Assembly: GCA_013822265.1 (NCBI GenBank)
Contig: PNKD01000015.1
Location: forward strand, 1 to 50,239
From: Leptothrix sp. (in: b-proteobacteria)
GTDB lineage: Bacteria > Pseudomonadota > Gammaproteobacteria > Burkholderiales > Burkholderiaceae_C
Length of the DNA stretch: 50,239 nt
Direction of reading: 5' to 3'
The notes beneath the pieces were generated by a model. The model saw only the letters and a program-made list of their open reading frames with translations. It searched no databases and was not told the origin of the DNA. Below are positions 9,365 through 18,625 of this stretch, in pieces (within the stretch, counting starts at the first letter, position 1; each line of letters starts with the position of its first letter). The translations under genes were made by a program, and so were the position numbers.

Positions 9365-10480
9365 ATGACCTTGTCCCGTTGCCGTCACCGTCCCCACCAC
9401 CGCCACCGCCCGCCGGGCGTGCCGGCGGCGATGCTGACGCTGTGCGCCGGCTTGCTGCTGCCGGTGCCTTCACCGGCCTCCGATGCGTTGCCGGCCAGGC
9501 CCGCCGCCGTCGGCTCGCAGCAGCGCCCGGCCAAGCCGGGCCCGGCGCTCAAGGCCGACGCCACGCCGGCGGCCGAGGAAGCCGATGCCGCGCCGGCCGA
9601 CCCGCTGGAGCAGCTTCGGGTGCGCCTGTCGGAGCGGCTGTCGGCCGCACGCACCAGCCAGGCCGGCGGGCCATACGACCTGCGTGTATCGGCCCGCACG
9701 GGCGGCGCGGCCGTGCCCACAGCCCATGCAGCCAAGGGCGCTGCGGACGACCGCAAGGCGGGATCGAAACAGGCTGCTGGCCACGCTGCCAAGGCAGCGG
9801 CCCACGTGCCGCATTGGGGCTATCAGGGAAGCGCCGGCCCCGACACCTGGGGCGGCCTCAAGCCCGAGTTCTCGCTGTGCAAGAGCGGCCAGCGGCAGAG
9901 CCCCATCGACATCCGCGGCGGCCTCGCCGTCGACCTCGACCCGGTGCGCTTCGACTACCAGGCCAGCCCGTTCGCCGTGCTGGACAACGGCCACACGGTG
10001 CAGGTCGAACTGGGCCCGGGCAACAGCATCGAGGTCGGCGGCAAGCGCTTCGAGCTGAAGCAGTTCCACTTCCATCGACCCTCGGAAGAGCGCATCGACG
10101 GGCGCCAGTTCGAGATGTCGCTGCATCTCGTGCACCAGGACGCGCAAGGCCGCCTGGCCGTGGTTGCGCTGCTGTTCGACAAGGGCCCCGCGCACCCGGT
10201 GCTGCAGCAGGTGTGGAACAACCTGCCGCTGGAGCGCGGCGAGGCCGCGCCCGCGCGCGCGCCGATGGAGCTGACGGCGCTGTTGCCGGCCGACCGTCGC
10301 TACTACACCTACATGGGATCGCTGACCACGCCGCCGTGCTCGGAAGGCGTGCAGTGGATAGTCATGCGCCAGCCCGTGACGCTGACGCCCGACCAGATCG
10401 AGATCTTTGCGCGCCTCTACCCGATGAACGCGCGGCCCATCCAGGCGGCCTCGGGGCGCCGCATCCTGCAGTCGAACTAG
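9365..10480 (+). CDS. Alpha-type carbonic anhydrase with long low-complexity N-terminus
   Basis: 371 residues from the ATG at 9365, preceded by GAGGAGCACC. Residues 1-40 are a His/Arg-rich stretch followed by a hydrophobic export signal; residues 41-148 are Ala/Pro/Lys-rich linker; residues 149-371 are the catalytic domain, starting HWGYQG. Zinc ligands are H235 and H237 (QFHFH) and H254 (MSLHLVH). QSPIDI and GSLTTPPCSEGVQWIV are also intact, so an active periplasmic CO2 hydratase is expected. The linker of about 100 residues is unusual; most bacterial alpha enzymes are about 220-250 residues in total. An internal ATG at 9431 could start a shorter signal peptide. The stop overlaps the convergent gene's stop in CTAG. 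Confidence 0.88.
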   Translation: MTLSRCRHRPHHRHRPPGVPAAMLTLCAGLLLPVPSPASDALPARPAAVGSQQRPAKPGPALKADATPAAEEADAAPADPLEQLRVRLSERLSAARTSQAGGPYDLRVSARTGGAAVPTAHAAKGAADDRKAGSKQAAGHAAKAAAHVPHWGYQGSAGPDTWGGLKPEFSLCKSGQRQSPIDIRGGLAVDLDPVRFDYQASPFAVLDNGHTVQVELGPGNSIEVGGKRFELKQFHFHRPSEERIDGRQFEMSLHLVHQDAQGRLAVVALLFDKGPAHPVLQQVWNNLPLERGEAAPARAPMELTALLPADRRYYTYMGSLTTPPCSEGVQWIVMRQPVTLTPDQIEIFARLYPMNARPIQAASGRRILQSN

Positions 10481-10797
10481 CCGGCCTCGTCGCTGCGGGT
10501 CGCCCTGCGCCGCAGCAGCAGCGGCCACAGCCACAGGCTGGCGAACCACAGGCCGATGCGGGCCGGCGAGAGCGGGCGCGTCTCGTGCTGCGCCACCTTG
10601 GCAAACAGCACGCCGGCGCCCACCACCACATAGAGCAGCAGCACGGCATACATCGCCACGCGCGCGCCGTAGGTGCCGGCGATGACGTCACCCAGCGCCG
10701 CGCCCAGCAGGGCCGCCACACCCACCGAGAGCAACAGTGCGATGGCCACGCCGGCCAACGCGTGGCGCAGCTTCCAGAGCGGGTCTTCGTACGACAT
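10477..10797 (-). CDS. Small inner-membrane protein of unknown function
   Basis: 106 residues from the ATG complementary to 10795-10797 (MSYEDPLWKLRHALAG). Three hydrophobic segments are visible: about 12-36, about 45-65 and a short one near 82-95 (IGLWFASLWLWPLLL), ending in an Arg-rich tail RRRATRSDE. It resembles conserved small membrane proteins of Burkholderiales, but I recognise no family function. It lies 26 bp downstream of the Gfo/Idh/MocA gene on the same strand and may be co-transcribed. It ends convergently with the carbonic anhydrase gene, the two stops sharing CTAG (10477-10480). Confidence 0.6.
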   Translation of the reverse strand: MSYEDPLWKLRHALAGVAIALLLSVGVAALLGAALGDVIAGTYGARVAMYAVLLLYVVVGAGVLFAKVAQHETRPLSPARIGLWFASLWLWPLLLRRRATRSDEAG

Positions 10798-10823
10798 GCC
10801 CGCATTCTCCTCGTGCGCGCCCG

Positions 10824-11834
10824 TCAGCCGGGCGACCGCTCGAACGGGTAGGCCACGCCCAGCTCGCGCCGCAGCGCGTCCAGCGTGTCGAGCACGGCGA
10901 TGGTCTCGGCGTGCGGCATGCCGGGGCTTTCGACGCGCCCGGCACGCACGCAGCGCTCGACCTCTTCGATCTGCCCCTCGAAGCCGTTGATGCGAAAGGG
11001 CGCCGGCACCGTCAGCGGCGCCTGGGCGGGGCGGCTCAGCACGGCCTCGGTCGCGCCCCAGAAGGGCCGCGGCAGGCAAAGCTCGCCCTCGCTGCCGAAG
11101 ACGTGCAGCGCATTGGCCGCGCCGCCGTCCAGCGCGCAGACGAACTGCGACACCACGCCCTGCGGGAAGGTGAGCGTGGCCGCCACGCGCTGGTCGACGC
11201 CGGTGGGCGCCAGCAGGCCCTCGGCCTGCACGCGCAGCGGCGCCGGGCAGGCGCCCCACGCGGCCTCCAGCGCCCAGCGTGTCATCGCCACGTTGTAGAT
11301 GCCGATGTCGAGCAGCGCGCCGCCGGCCTGCGCGGCGTCGAACAGGCGCGACCGCGGGTCGAAGGGCGCCGCGAAACAGAAGCTCGACTGCACCGCCTGC
11401 ACGCGCCCGATGGCGCCGGCCTGCAGCCACCGCCTGGCCTGGGCATAGGCCGGCAGGAAGCGCGTCCACAGCGCCTCCATCAGGAACACGCCGCAGCGCT
11501 GCGACAAGGCGACCAGGTCGCGCGCCTGCGCGGCGTTCGGCACCAGGGGCTTCTCGCACAGCACGGCCTTGCCGGCCTGCAGGCAGCGGCGCACGCTGTC
11601 GCCGTGGCCGGTGTGGGGCGAAGCGATGTAGACGGCGTCGATGTCGCGATCGGCCAGCAGCGCATCGACATCGGACAGCGCCCGGGCCGACCAGCGCGCC
11701 GCAAAGGCCGCGGCGCGGCCGGCATCGCGGCCGACCACGGCGCGCAGGCCATGGCCGGGCAGCTGCGTCACCGCTTCGGCAAAGCGGTGGGCGATGGCGC
11801 CGGGGCCGACGAGGCCCCAGACAAAGGGCTTCAC
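10824..11834 (-). CDS. Gfo/Idh/MocA family NAD(P)-dependent oxidoreductase
   Basis: 336 residues from the GTG complementary to 11832-11834. An N-terminal Rossmann motif GLVGPGAIAHRF is at residues 7-18; the conserved block AVYIASPHTGHGDSVRRCLQ then KAVLCEKPLVPN contains the Glu-Lys-Pro signature of the family. The C-terminal half is the alpha/beta substrate domain. These enzymes oxidise or reduce sugars, inositols or diols; the substrate here is unknown. It is divergent from the dcw cluster, about 275 bp before mraZ. Confidence 0.8.
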   Translation of the reverse strand: MKPFVWGLVGPGAIAHRFAEAVTQLPGHGLRAVVGRDAGRAAAFAARWSARALSDVDALLADRDIDAVYIASPHTGHGDSVRRCLQAGKAVLCEKPLVPNAAQARDLVALSQRCGVFLMEALWTRFLPAYAQARRWLQAGAIGRVQAVQSSFCFAAPFDPRSRLFDAAQAGGALLDIGIYNVAMTRWALEAAWGACPAPLRVQAEGLLAPTGVDQRVAATLTFPQGVVSQFVCALDGGAANALHVFGSEGELCLPRPFWGATEAVLSRPAQAPLTVPAPFRINGFEGQIEEVERCVRAGRVESPGMPHAETIAVLDTLDALRRELGVAYPFERSPG

Positions 11835-12043
11835 GGTCGCCGAACCCGGGTTTGCACTGCCATGGCGGGCACTCGTGTCGCGTTCGGGGCGCCGCGCCGG
11901 CCGCGGTCAAGCACCGGCCGCGTCCTCACAAACAACTTTCATTCACCAACGCAAGTCCTTGCTTCGCAACGAATTTGTTTGCCGATGCACTCCACAAAAC
12001 GTATCTAAGTGCTTGATTTGATTGAAATTTTCACGCGATGTGA

Positions 12044-12073
12044 TTGACCCGCGCTCCAGCGCTCGGGTAAAGT
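12044..12073 (+). promoter_or_regulatory. Probable promoter of the dcw cluster (Pmra)
   Basis: -35 TTGACC (12044-12049), 18-bp spacer, -10 TAAAGT (12068-12073). The expected start near 12080 lies inside the MraZ-box array, as expected for self-repression. The AT-rich DNA at 11985-12045 stands out in a very GC-rich window and could act as an UP element. Assigned by inspection only. Confidence 0.5.
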
Positions 12074-12105
12074 GGGAGATCGTGGTGTTTAGTGGGGGAA
12101 AGTGT
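12073..12105 (+). promoter_or_regulatory. MraZ operator: 10-bp-spaced TGGGN boxes
   Basis: TGGGA (12073-12077), TGGTG (12083-12087) and TGGGG (12093-12097) recur exactly every 10 bp, with a weaker TGTCT at 12103. MraZ in E. coli is known to bind TGGGN repeats separated by 5 bp upstream of its own gene; the match here is direct. The middle box deviates at one base. Confidence 0.75.
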
Positions 12106-12110
12106 CTGCC

Positions 12111-12545
12111 ATGGTTTTTCGCGGCGGTCCGGTACTGACGTTGGACGGGAAGGGGCGCATCACCGTGCCCGCCCGCTGGCGTGACGTGCTCGTGGCCAAC
12201 GTGCAGGGGCAGATGGTGGTGACGAAGAACCCCGACGGCTGCCTGTCGCTGTACCCGCTGCCGGTGTGGGAGGCCTTCGAGAACAACGTGCTCGCGCTGA
12301 CCACCGAAGACGACGCCTGGCGCCGCTTTTTCATAGGCAGCGCCACCGAGGTCGAACTCGACGGCGCGGCGCGCGTGCTCATCCCGTCCGAATTGCGGGC
12401 CTGGGCCGGTCTGGAGCGTGACGTGAAGTTCATGGGCGTGGGCGCCTATTTTGAGCTCTGGGACAGCGCCCGCCACGACGCCCGCGAGGCCGAGGCCCTG
12501 GCCAGGGCAAGGCCCGAGTCCCTGCGCAACCTGGTCATCAGGTGA
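12111..12545 (+). CDS. mraZ: Transcriptional regulator MraZ
   Basis: 144 residues from the ATG at 12111 ([20 protein letters not shown]). A GTG at 12102 would add three residues but lies only 2 bp after the GGGGGAA ribosome-site-like run, so the ATG is preferred. Two tandem SpoVT/AbrB-like repeats are seen: [14 protein letters not shown] near residues 10-23 and [14 protein letters not shown] near 83-96. MraZ forms a ring-shaped DNA-binding oligomer that represses the dcw promoter through TGGGN boxes, present just upstream. It is the first gene of the cluster; its TGA overlaps the rsmH GTG. Confidence 0.92.
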   Translation: MVFRGGPVLTLDGKGRITVPARWRDVLVANVQGQMVVTKNPDGCLSLYPLPVWEAFENNVLALTTEDDAWRRFFIGSATEVELDGAARVLIPSELRAWAGLERDVKFMGVGAYFELWDSARHDAREAEALARARPESLRNLVIR

Positions 12546-13474
12546 GCACGGCCCCCGAATGGCGCCATACCACCGTGTTGCTCGACGAGGCCGTGAAGGC
12601 CCTCGTGACGCAAGCGGAAGGCATCTACGTCGACGGCACCTTTGGCCGCGGCGGCCACAGCCGCGCCGTGCTGGCGCTGCTGGGGCCACGTGGCCGCCTG
12701 GTGGCCTTCGACAAGGACCCCGAGGCGATTGCCGCGGCGGCGGCCATCGCCGACCCGCGCTTCGAGATCTGCCACCAGAGTTTCGACGCCATGCGGGACG
12801 AACTCGCGGCGCGCGGCATCACGCAGGTGCAGGGCGTGCTGCTCGATCTGGGCATCAGCTCGCCGCAGATCGACAACCCCGAGCGCGGTTTCAGTTTTCG
12901 ATACGACGCCCCGTTGGACATGCGCATGGACACCACGCGCGGCGGGACGGCGGCTGAATTCCTGGCACGTGCCGACGTGCGTGAGATCGCGGAGGTGATA
13001 CGTGACTATGGCGAAGAACGGTTTGCTGCTCAGATTGCAAAGGCGCTTGTCGCTCGCCGCGAAAGCGGCGCTCCCGTCCTTCGCACCGGCGAGCTTTCCG
13101 CGCTCGTGGCTCGCACCGTCAAGACCCGCGAGCCGGGCCAGGACCCTGCAACGCGCACGTTTCAAGCTCTACGGATTCACGTCAACGCCGAGCTTGAAGC
13201 GCTCGAACAGGGGCTGAAGGCGGCGCTGGCGCTGCTCGCACCCCAAGGACGGCTGGTGGTGATCGCCTTCCACTCGCTCGAAGACCGCATCGTCAAGACC
13301 TTCATCGCGCGCGAGAGCCGCGACGTCGTCGACCGCCGCGCGCCCTTCGCGCCGCCGCGCGCGATGCGCCTGAACGCGCTGGGGCGCTTGAAGCCTTCGG
13401 CCGAAGAGATTGCCGCCAACCCGCGCGCGCGCTCGGCCGTGATGCGCGTGGCCGAACGCACCGCGGTGGCCTGA
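12542..13474 (+). CDS. rsmH: 16S rRNA (cytosine-1402-N4) methyltransferase RsmH
   Basis: 310 residues from a GTG at 12542 that overlaps the mraZ stop (GTGA). N4-methylates C1402 in the ribosomal P site using S-adenosylmethionine. Motifs: [10 protein letters not shown] near residue 9, the SAM-binding [10 protein letters not shown] near 31-40, [12 protein letters not shown] near 100, and [17 protein letters not shown] in the C-terminal half. The length is typical. The spacing in mraZ-rsmH-ftsL is the usual dcw arrangement. Confidence 0.95.
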   Translation: MSTAPEWRHTTVLLDEAVKALVTQAEGIYVDGTFGRGGHSRAVLALLGPRGRLVAFDKDPEAIAAAAAIADPRFEICHQSFDAMRDELAARGITQVQGVLLDLGISSPQIDNPERGFSFRYDAPLDMRMDTTRGGTAAEFLARADVREIAEVIRDYGEERFAAQIAKALVARRESGAPVLRTGELSALVARTVKTREPGQDPATRTFQALRIHVNAELEALEQGLKAALALLAPQGRLVVIAFHSLEDRIVKTFIARESRDVVDRRAPFAPPRAMRLNALGRLKPSAEEIAANPRARSAVMRVAERTAVA

Positions 13475-13487
13475 CCGCGCCGGCGCC

Positions 13488-13769
13488 ATGAAGCTCACCG
13501 TGCTGCTCTTCGCCGCCCTGATCACCAGCAGCCTGCTGCTGGTGAAGACGGCCTACGAGTCGCGCCAGCTCTTCGCCGCGCTGGACGCCGCGCGCGCCGA
13601 GCAGAAGCAGCTCGACGCCGAGTTCAAGCGCCTGGACGCCGAGGCCCAGGCCCAGGGCACCCACCTGCGCGTCGAGCGCACCGCGCGCGAGCGCCTGCAG
13701 ATGCGCACGGCCACGCCGGCCGTCACCGCCTACGTCTACGACAGCGCCGCCTCGGGGGCCAGGCGATGA
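13488..13769 (+). CDS. ftsL: Cell division protein FtsL
   Basis: 93-residue bitopic division protein. It has a short cytoplasmic N-terminus, one membrane helix (about residues 4-20, LTVLLFAALITSSLLLV), then a periplasmic coiled coil rich in Ala/Glu/Leu/Gln (about 27-70). FtsL bridges FtsQ/FtsB and FtsW/FtsI in the divisome. Sequence conservation of FtsL is poor; position between rsmH and ftsI and the topology make the call. Its stop lies in an ATGA that also starts a repeat-encoded mini-ORF leading to ftsI. Confidence 0.88.
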   Translation: MKLTVLLFAALITSSLLLVKTAYESRQLFAALDAARAEQKQLDAEFKRLDAEAQAQGTHLRVERTARERLQMRTATPAVTAYVYDSAASGARR

Positions 13770-13882
13770 CACCGCGCGTGGCGACACCCACAGGCGGGCC
13801 GAGCGCCGGGCCGCTCACAAGCCGGCCCGCCATCCCCTCGGGGGATCGGCCGACGTACCCGTCGGCCGAGGGGCGCACATGA
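13766..13882 (+). repeat. GC-rich junction repeat, copy B, with 38-codon mini-ORF between ftsL and ftsI
   Basis: The 109-bp ftsL-ftsI gap contains GCCGGGCCGCT (13805-13815), the palindromic CCCCTCGGGGG, and a CGGCCGACG...CGTCGGCCG inverted repeat. The 11-mer is the reverse complement of one in copy A. An open frame begins at the ATGA of the ftsL stop (13766) and ends with a TGA (13880-13882) overlapping the ftsI start as ATGA. This would keep ribosomes coupled across the insertion. No protein function is implied. Confidence 0.55.
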
Positions 13883-15639
13883 CTCGCGGCCTGCCCCACA
13901 GCGTGCGCAGCGTCAACTACGCCACCAGCCCGCTGCTGGCGAGCAAGACGCCGCCCTGGCGCTCGCGCTTCGTCGTCGCGCTGGTGGGCGTGGCCTTCCT
14001 GGTGCTGCTGGGGCGCGCCGTGCACCTGCAGATCGTCGCCACCGACTTCTACCAGGCCGAGGGCGAAAAGCGCTTCATCCACAAGCAGCCGCTGCCGGCC
14101 AGCCGCGGCCGCATCCTCGACCGCAACGGCCTCGTGCTGGCCACCAGCGTGGCGCTGCCCTCGGTGCAGGTCGACGCCAAGACCTTCAGCGCCGACACCG
14201 CACAGCGCAAGGCGCTGGCCGCCGGCCTGGGCATGACGCTGGCCGAGATCAACGGCAAGCTCGACGGCGTGAGCAGCGGCGCCGTGGTGCTGCGCCGCCA
14301 TGTCGAGGAAGCCGCCTGGCAGCAGGTCAAGGCGCTCGAGCTCAAGGGCGTGCAGGAGGTGCGCGAGTACAAGCGCCGCTACCCCGAGGGCGAGGCCGCC
14401 GCGCACGTGGTGGGCTTCACCAACATCGACGACAAGGGGCAGGAAGGCATAGAGCTCGGCTTCCAGGACCAGCTGCTCGGCCGTGCCGGCCAGCGCGCCG
14501 TGCTGCGCGACCGCCTGGGCCGCGTCGTCGAGGACTTCGGCGACCCCGTGCGCCCGGTCAACGGCAGCGACGTCGTGCTCAGCGTCGACAGCAAGGTGCA
14601 GTTCTTCGCCTACCAGCGCGTGCGCGACGCGGTGAAGGAGCACAACGCCAAGGCCGGCAGCGTGGTCGTGCTCGATGTGCGCAGCGGCGAGGTGCTGGCG
14701 CTGGCCAACTACCCCAGCTTCGACCCCGACAACCGGCGCAACCTCACCGGCTCGCAGCTGCGCAACCGCGCGCTGACCGACATCTTCGAGCCCGGCTCGA
14801 CGATGAAACCCTTCGTCGCCGCGCTGGCGCTGGACAGCGGCCGCGTCACGCCGGCCACGATGATCGACACCGCGCCCGGCCGCATCACCATCACCGGCAG
14901 CACGATCACCGATTCGAGCCCCCACGGCATGCTCAGCGTGGCCGGGGTGATTCAGAAGAGCAGCAACGTCGGCACCGTGAAGCTGGCGCTGGCGATGCCG
15001 GCGCGCGAGATGTGGGAGATGTACACCGCCATCGGCCTGGGCCAGAAGCCGCGCATCGACTTCCCCGGCGCGGTGACGGGCCGGCTGCGCCCCTACAAGA
15101 GTTGGCGCCCCATCGAGCACGCGACGATGAGCTACGGCTACGGCCTGTCGGCCAGCCTGTTCCAGCTGGCGCGGGCTTACACGGTGTTCGCGCGTGACGG
15201 CGAGCTGATCCCGGTGACCATCCAGCGCACAGACACGCCCACCGGCGGCCAGCGCGTGATGAGCGCCAAGACCGCGCAGCAGGTGCGCCAGATGCTGCTG
15301 ATGGCCACCAGCGCCGGCGGCACGGGCACCAAGGCGCAGGCCATCGGCTATTCGGTCGGCGGCAAGAGCGGCACCGCGCGCAAGCAAGAGGGCAAGGGCT
15401 ACGGCAACAAATACCGCGCCTGGTTCGTCGGTCTGGCGCCGGTGGCCGACCCGCGCATCGTCGTGGCGGTGATGGTCGACGAGCCCGGCAAGGGCAGCTA
15501 CTACGGCGGCGAGGTTGCCGCACCCGTGTTCAGCCAGGTCGTGCAGCAGACGCTGCGCATGATGAACGTGGCGCCCGACATCGACGTCAAGGCGCAGATC
15601 AGCGCCAAGCCCGTGGTGGCCGAGATCGAGAGCTTCTGA
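13879..15639 (+). CDS. ftsI: Septal peptidoglycan transpeptidase FtsI (PBP3)
   Basis: 586 residues. One N-terminal membrane helix (about residues 33-50, FVVALVGVAFLVLLGR), then the PBP dimerisation domain starting near ASRGRILDRNG (about 74), then the transpeptidase domain. Catalytic motifs: STMK with Ser307 and Lys310, SSN near 361-363, and KSGT with Lys496. FtsI cross-links septal peptidoglycan together with the FtsW polymerase. The start ATG at 13879 overlaps the end of the repeat-borne mini-ORF. The stop overlaps the murE start (TGATG). Confidence 0.95.
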   Translation: MTRGLPHSVRSVNYATSPLLASKTPPWRSRFVVALVGVAFLVLLGRAVHLQIVATDFYQAEGEKRFIHKQPLPASRGRILDRNGLVLATSVALPSVQVDAKTFSADTAQRKALAAGLGMTLAEINGKLDGVSSGAVVLRRHVEEAAWQQVKALELKGVQEVREYKRRYPEGEAAAHVVGFTNIDDKGQEGIELGFQDQLLGRAGQRAVLRDRLGRVVEDFGDPVRPVNGSDVVLSVDSKVQFFAYQRVRDAVKEHNAKAGSVVVLDVRSGEVLALANYPSFDPDNRRNLTGSQLRNRALTDIFEPGSTMKPFVAALALDSGRVTPATMIDTAPGRITITGSTITDSSPHGMLSVAGVIQKSSNVGTVKLALAMPAREMWEMYTAIGLGQKPRIDFPGAVTGRLRPYKSWRPIEHATMSYGYGLSASLFQLARAYTVFARDGELIPVTIQRTDTPTGGQRVMSAKTAQQVRQMLLMATSAGGTGTKAQAIGYSVGGKSGTARKQEGKGYGNKYRAWFVGLAPVADPRIVVAVMVDEPGKGSYYGGEVAAPVFSQVVQQTLRMMNVAPDIDVKAQISAKPVVAEIESF

Positions 15640-17228
15640 TGGCCGCCCCAGCGCTCGCCTCTGCCGCCGAAGCCGCCACCTGGCTGGCCGCGCGCGTGCA
15701 CCTGAACGCCGGCGCCATGCTGCGCAGCGACAGCCGTGCCGTGCGCCCGGGCGACGGTTTCATCGCCTGGCCGGGCCACGCCAGCGACGGGCGGCGTTTC
15801 GTGGCGCAGGCCCTGGCCGCCGGCGCCGCGGCCTGCCTGGTCGAGTCCGAAGGCGCCGCGACCTTCGGCTTCGACGACGAACGCATCGCCGTGCTGGCCG
15901 GGCTCAAGGCGGCCGCCGGTGCGGTGGCCGATGCCCTGTGCGGCCAGCCCAGCGCCGTGCTCGACGTCATCGCCACCACCGGCACCAACGGCAAGACCAG
16001 CACCGCCTGGTGGACGGCGCAGGCGCTGACGCAGTTGCAGCGCCGCTGCGGCGTCATCGGTACGCTGGGCATAGGCGAGCCGCCCGCGCCGGGTGCCGAC
16101 CCCCTGGGCCGCATCGAAGCCACCGGCCTGACCACGCCCGACGCGCTGACGCTGCACCAGGCCTTCCGCCGCTTCGTCAACGAAGGCTGCACGGCCTGCG
16201 CGCTGGAAGCCTCGTCGATCGGTCTGGCCGAGCACCGGCTGGCGGCGGCGCGCATCGACGTCGCGCTGTTCACCAACTTCACGCGCGACCACCTCGACTA
16301 CCACGCCGACATGGCCGCCTACTGGGCCGCCAAGCGCAGCCTCTTCGCCTGGCCGGGGCTGCGGGCGGCGGTGGTCAACGTCGACGACGACCAGGGCGCC
16401 GCGCTGGCCGTGGAACTGGCCGCCGAGGGCAGGGTTGAACGCGACGCCGCACGGGTCGCATCGTCGGCCGCGCCGGCCAGCACCCGCGCGCTCGACCTCT
16501 GGACGGTCTCGCTGCATGGCCCGGCGCGGCTGCGCGCCGAGCACCTGCACTACGCCGACGGCGGCCTGGCCTTCACTGCGGTCGAAGAGGACGGCCCGGC
16601 CGCGGCGCGCGCCGCGGTGCGCAGCGCGCTGGTGGGCGAGTTCAACGCCAGCAACCTGCTCGTCGTGCTGGGCGGGCTGCGCGCGCTGGGCGTGCCGCTG
16701 GCGGCCGCGGCGAGCACTGCCGCCACGCTCACGCCGGTGCCCGGGCGGCTGCAGCGGGTGGCGGGTCGCGAGGTCGAGGTGGTGGTCGACTACGCCCACA
16801 CGCCCGACGCGCTGGAGAAGGTGCTGGCCGCGCTGCGCCCGCTGGCCGCGGCGCGCGGCGGGCGGTTGTGGTGCGTGTTCGGCTGCGGCGGCAACCGCGA
16901 CGCCACCAAGCGCCCGCTGATGGGCGCCATCGCCGCGGCCGGCGCCGACCGTGTCGTCGTCACCAGCGACAACCCGCGCGACGAGCCGCCGCAGGCCATC
17001 CTGGCGCAGATCCTCGCCGGCGTGGCCGGGCACGACGAGGTCGACGTCATCGAGGACCGCCGCGCCGCCATCGCCCACGCCGTGCAGCAGGCCGCCGCGG
17101 GCGACGTGGTGCTGCTGGCCGGCAAGGGCCACGAGGACTACCAGGAGGTGGCCGGCGTCAAGCGCCCGTTCTCCGACGTGGCGCAGGCCCAGGCCGCGCT
17201 GCGCGCCCGCGAAGGGGCGGCGCCATGA
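15639..17228 (+). CDS. murE: UDP-MurNAc-L-Ala-D-Glu : meso-diaminopimelate ligase MurE
   Basis: 529-residue cytoplasmic Mur ligase adding the third stem residue. ATP-loop TTGTNGKTSTAWW at about residues 112-124; central-domain YHADMAAYWAAKRSLF; and C-terminal TSDNPRDEPP near 441-450. The DNPR motif is that of meso-DAP-adding enzymes, so the stem peptide should be meso-DAP type, as expected for a Gram-negative. The length is slightly above the roughly 495 typical; the extra residues sit in the middle domain near ARVASSAAPASTRALD. The start overlaps ftsI's stop; the end overlaps murF (ATGA). Confidence 0.95.
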   Translation: MAAPALASAAEAATWLAARVHLNAGAMLRSDSRAVRPGDGFIAWPGHASDGRRFVAQALAAGAAACLVESEGAATFGFDDERIAVLAGLKAAAGAVADALCGQPSAVLDVIATTGTNGKTSTAWWTAQALTQLQRRCGVIGTLGIGEPPAPGADPLGRIEATGLTTPDALTLHQAFRRFVNEGCTACALEASSIGLAEHRLAAARIDVALFTNFTRDHLDYHADMAAYWAAKRSLFAWPGLRAAVVNVDDDQGAALAVELAAEGRVERDAARVASSAAPASTRALDLWTVSLHGPARLRAEHLHYADGGLAFTAVEEDGPAAARAAVRSALVGEFNASNLLVVLGGLRALGVPLAAAASTAATLTPVPGRLQRVAGREVEVVVDYAHTPDALEKVLAALRPLAAARGGRLWCVFGCGGNRDATKRPLMGAIAAAGADRVVVTSDNPRDEPPQAILAQILAGVAGHDEVDVIEDRRAAIAHAVQQAAAGDVVLLAGKGHEDYQEVAGVKRPFSDVAQAQAALRAREGAAP

Positions 17229-18625
17229 CCGTGACGATGACGACGCTGGCCCAGGCCCATGCGCTGCTGCCCGGCAGCGTGCTGGTGGGCGACGGCGCCA
17301 CCGCCATCGCGCGTGTGCACAGCGACACGCGCACGCTGCAGCCGGGTGACCTCTTCGTTGCCCTGCGTGGCGAACGATTCGACGGCCACGACTACCTGGC
17401 GCAGGCGCGCGCCGCCGGCGCCGTGGCCGCGCTGGCCGAGCACGGCCTGGGCGACGCCACACTGCCCGGCCTGCAGGTGGCCGACAGCCTGCGGGCGCTG
17501 CAGCAACTGGGCGCGGCCTGGCGCGCGCAGTTCAGCCTGCCGCTGATCGCCGTCACCGGCAGCAACGGCAAGACCACCGTCACGCAGATGCTGGCTGCGA
17601 TGCTGCGCGCCGCGCACGGCGACGCCATGCTGGCCACGGCGGGCAACCTCAACAACCACATCGGCGTGCCGCTGACGCTGCTGCGGCTGCGCCCCGGCCA
17701 CCGCGCCGCGGTGCTCGAGCTCGGCATGAACCACGCCGGCGAGATTGCGCTGCTGGCCGGCCTGGCGCGGCCCACCGTGGCGCTGGTCAACAACGCGCAG
17801 CGCGAGCACCTCGAGTTCATGGCCGGCGTCGAGGCCGTGGCGCGCGAGAACGGCGCCGTCATCGCCGCGCTGCCGCGCGACGGTGTGGTGGTGATCCCGG
17901 CCGACGATCACTTCACGCCGCTGTGGCGCCGCCTGGCGGGCGCGCGCCGCGTGCTGAGTTTCAGCGACGCGGTGGCCGCCGACGTCACCGCCAGCGCCAG
18001 GTGGGACGCCGCGGCAGCGCACTGGGCGCTGACGCTGCACACCCCCGCCGGCGAGGCCGCCGCCACGCTGCGCCAGGCCGGCCGCCACAACCTGCGCAAC
18101 GCGCTGGCCGCCACCGCCGCGGCGCTGGCCGCGGGCCTGCCGCTGGCCGCCGTGGCCGCCGGGCTGGCGACCTTCACGCCAGTGGCCGGGCGTTCGCAGA
18201 CGCAGGCGCTGCAGCTGGGCGGGCAGCCGTTGACGCTGGTCGACGACAGCTACAACGCCAACCCCGACTCGGTGCTGGCCGCGATCGGCCTGCTCGCCGA
18301 ACTGACGCGCCCGCGCTGGCTGGTGCTGGGCGACATGGGCGAGGTCGGCGATCAGGGCCCGCGTTTCCACGCCGAGGTCGGCGCCGCGGCGCGTGCGGCC
18401 GGCATCGAACACTTCTGGGCGGCCGGCGCGCTGTGCGCGCACGCCGGCGCCGAACGTCACTTCGACACCGTGGCGGCCTTGCTGGCCGCGCTGCCCGCGG
18501 CGCGGCCGTCGGCAGCGTCGGTGCTCATCAAGGGGTCCCGATTCATGAAGATGGAGCAGGTGGTAAACGCCCTGCAACAGCTGTCGACGCCGCCTGCGGC
18601 GCCGGGGGCGTCGACATGCTGCTGA
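17225..18625 (+). CDS. murF: UDP-MurNAc-tripeptide : D-Ala-D-Ala ligase MurF
   Basis: 466 residues from the ATG at 17225, overlapping murE's stop. Completes the UDP-MurNAc-pentapeptide by adding D-Ala-D-Ala made by Ddl. P-loop [13 protein letters not shown] near residues 109-121; [20 protein letters not shown] near 161-180; [12 protein letters not shown] near 339-350. All are characteristic of MurF. The last codons run through a sequence resembling the start of mraY (see 18616-18666). Confidence 0.95.
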   Translation: MTVTMTTLAQAHALLPGSVLVGDGATAIARVHSDTRTLQPGDLFVALRGERFDGHDYLAQARAAGAVAALAEHGLGDATLPGLQVADSLRALQQLGAAWRAQFSLPLIAVTGSNGKTTVTQMLAAMLRAAHGDAMLATAGNLNNHIGVPLTLLRLRPGHRAAVLELGMNHAGEIALLAGLARPTVALVNNAQREHLEFMAGVEAVARENGAVIAALPRDGVVVIPADDHFTPLWRRLAGARRVLSFSDAVAADVTASARWDAAAAHWALTLHTPAGEAAATLRQAGRHNLRNALAATAAALAAGLPLAAVAAGLATFTPVAGRSQTQALQLGGQPLTLVDDSYNANPDSVLAAIGLLAELTRPRWLVLGDMGEVGDQGPRFHAEVGAAARAAGIEHFWAAGALCAHAGAERHFDTVAALLAALPAARPSAASVLIKGSRFMKMEQVVNALQQLSTPPAAPGASTCC

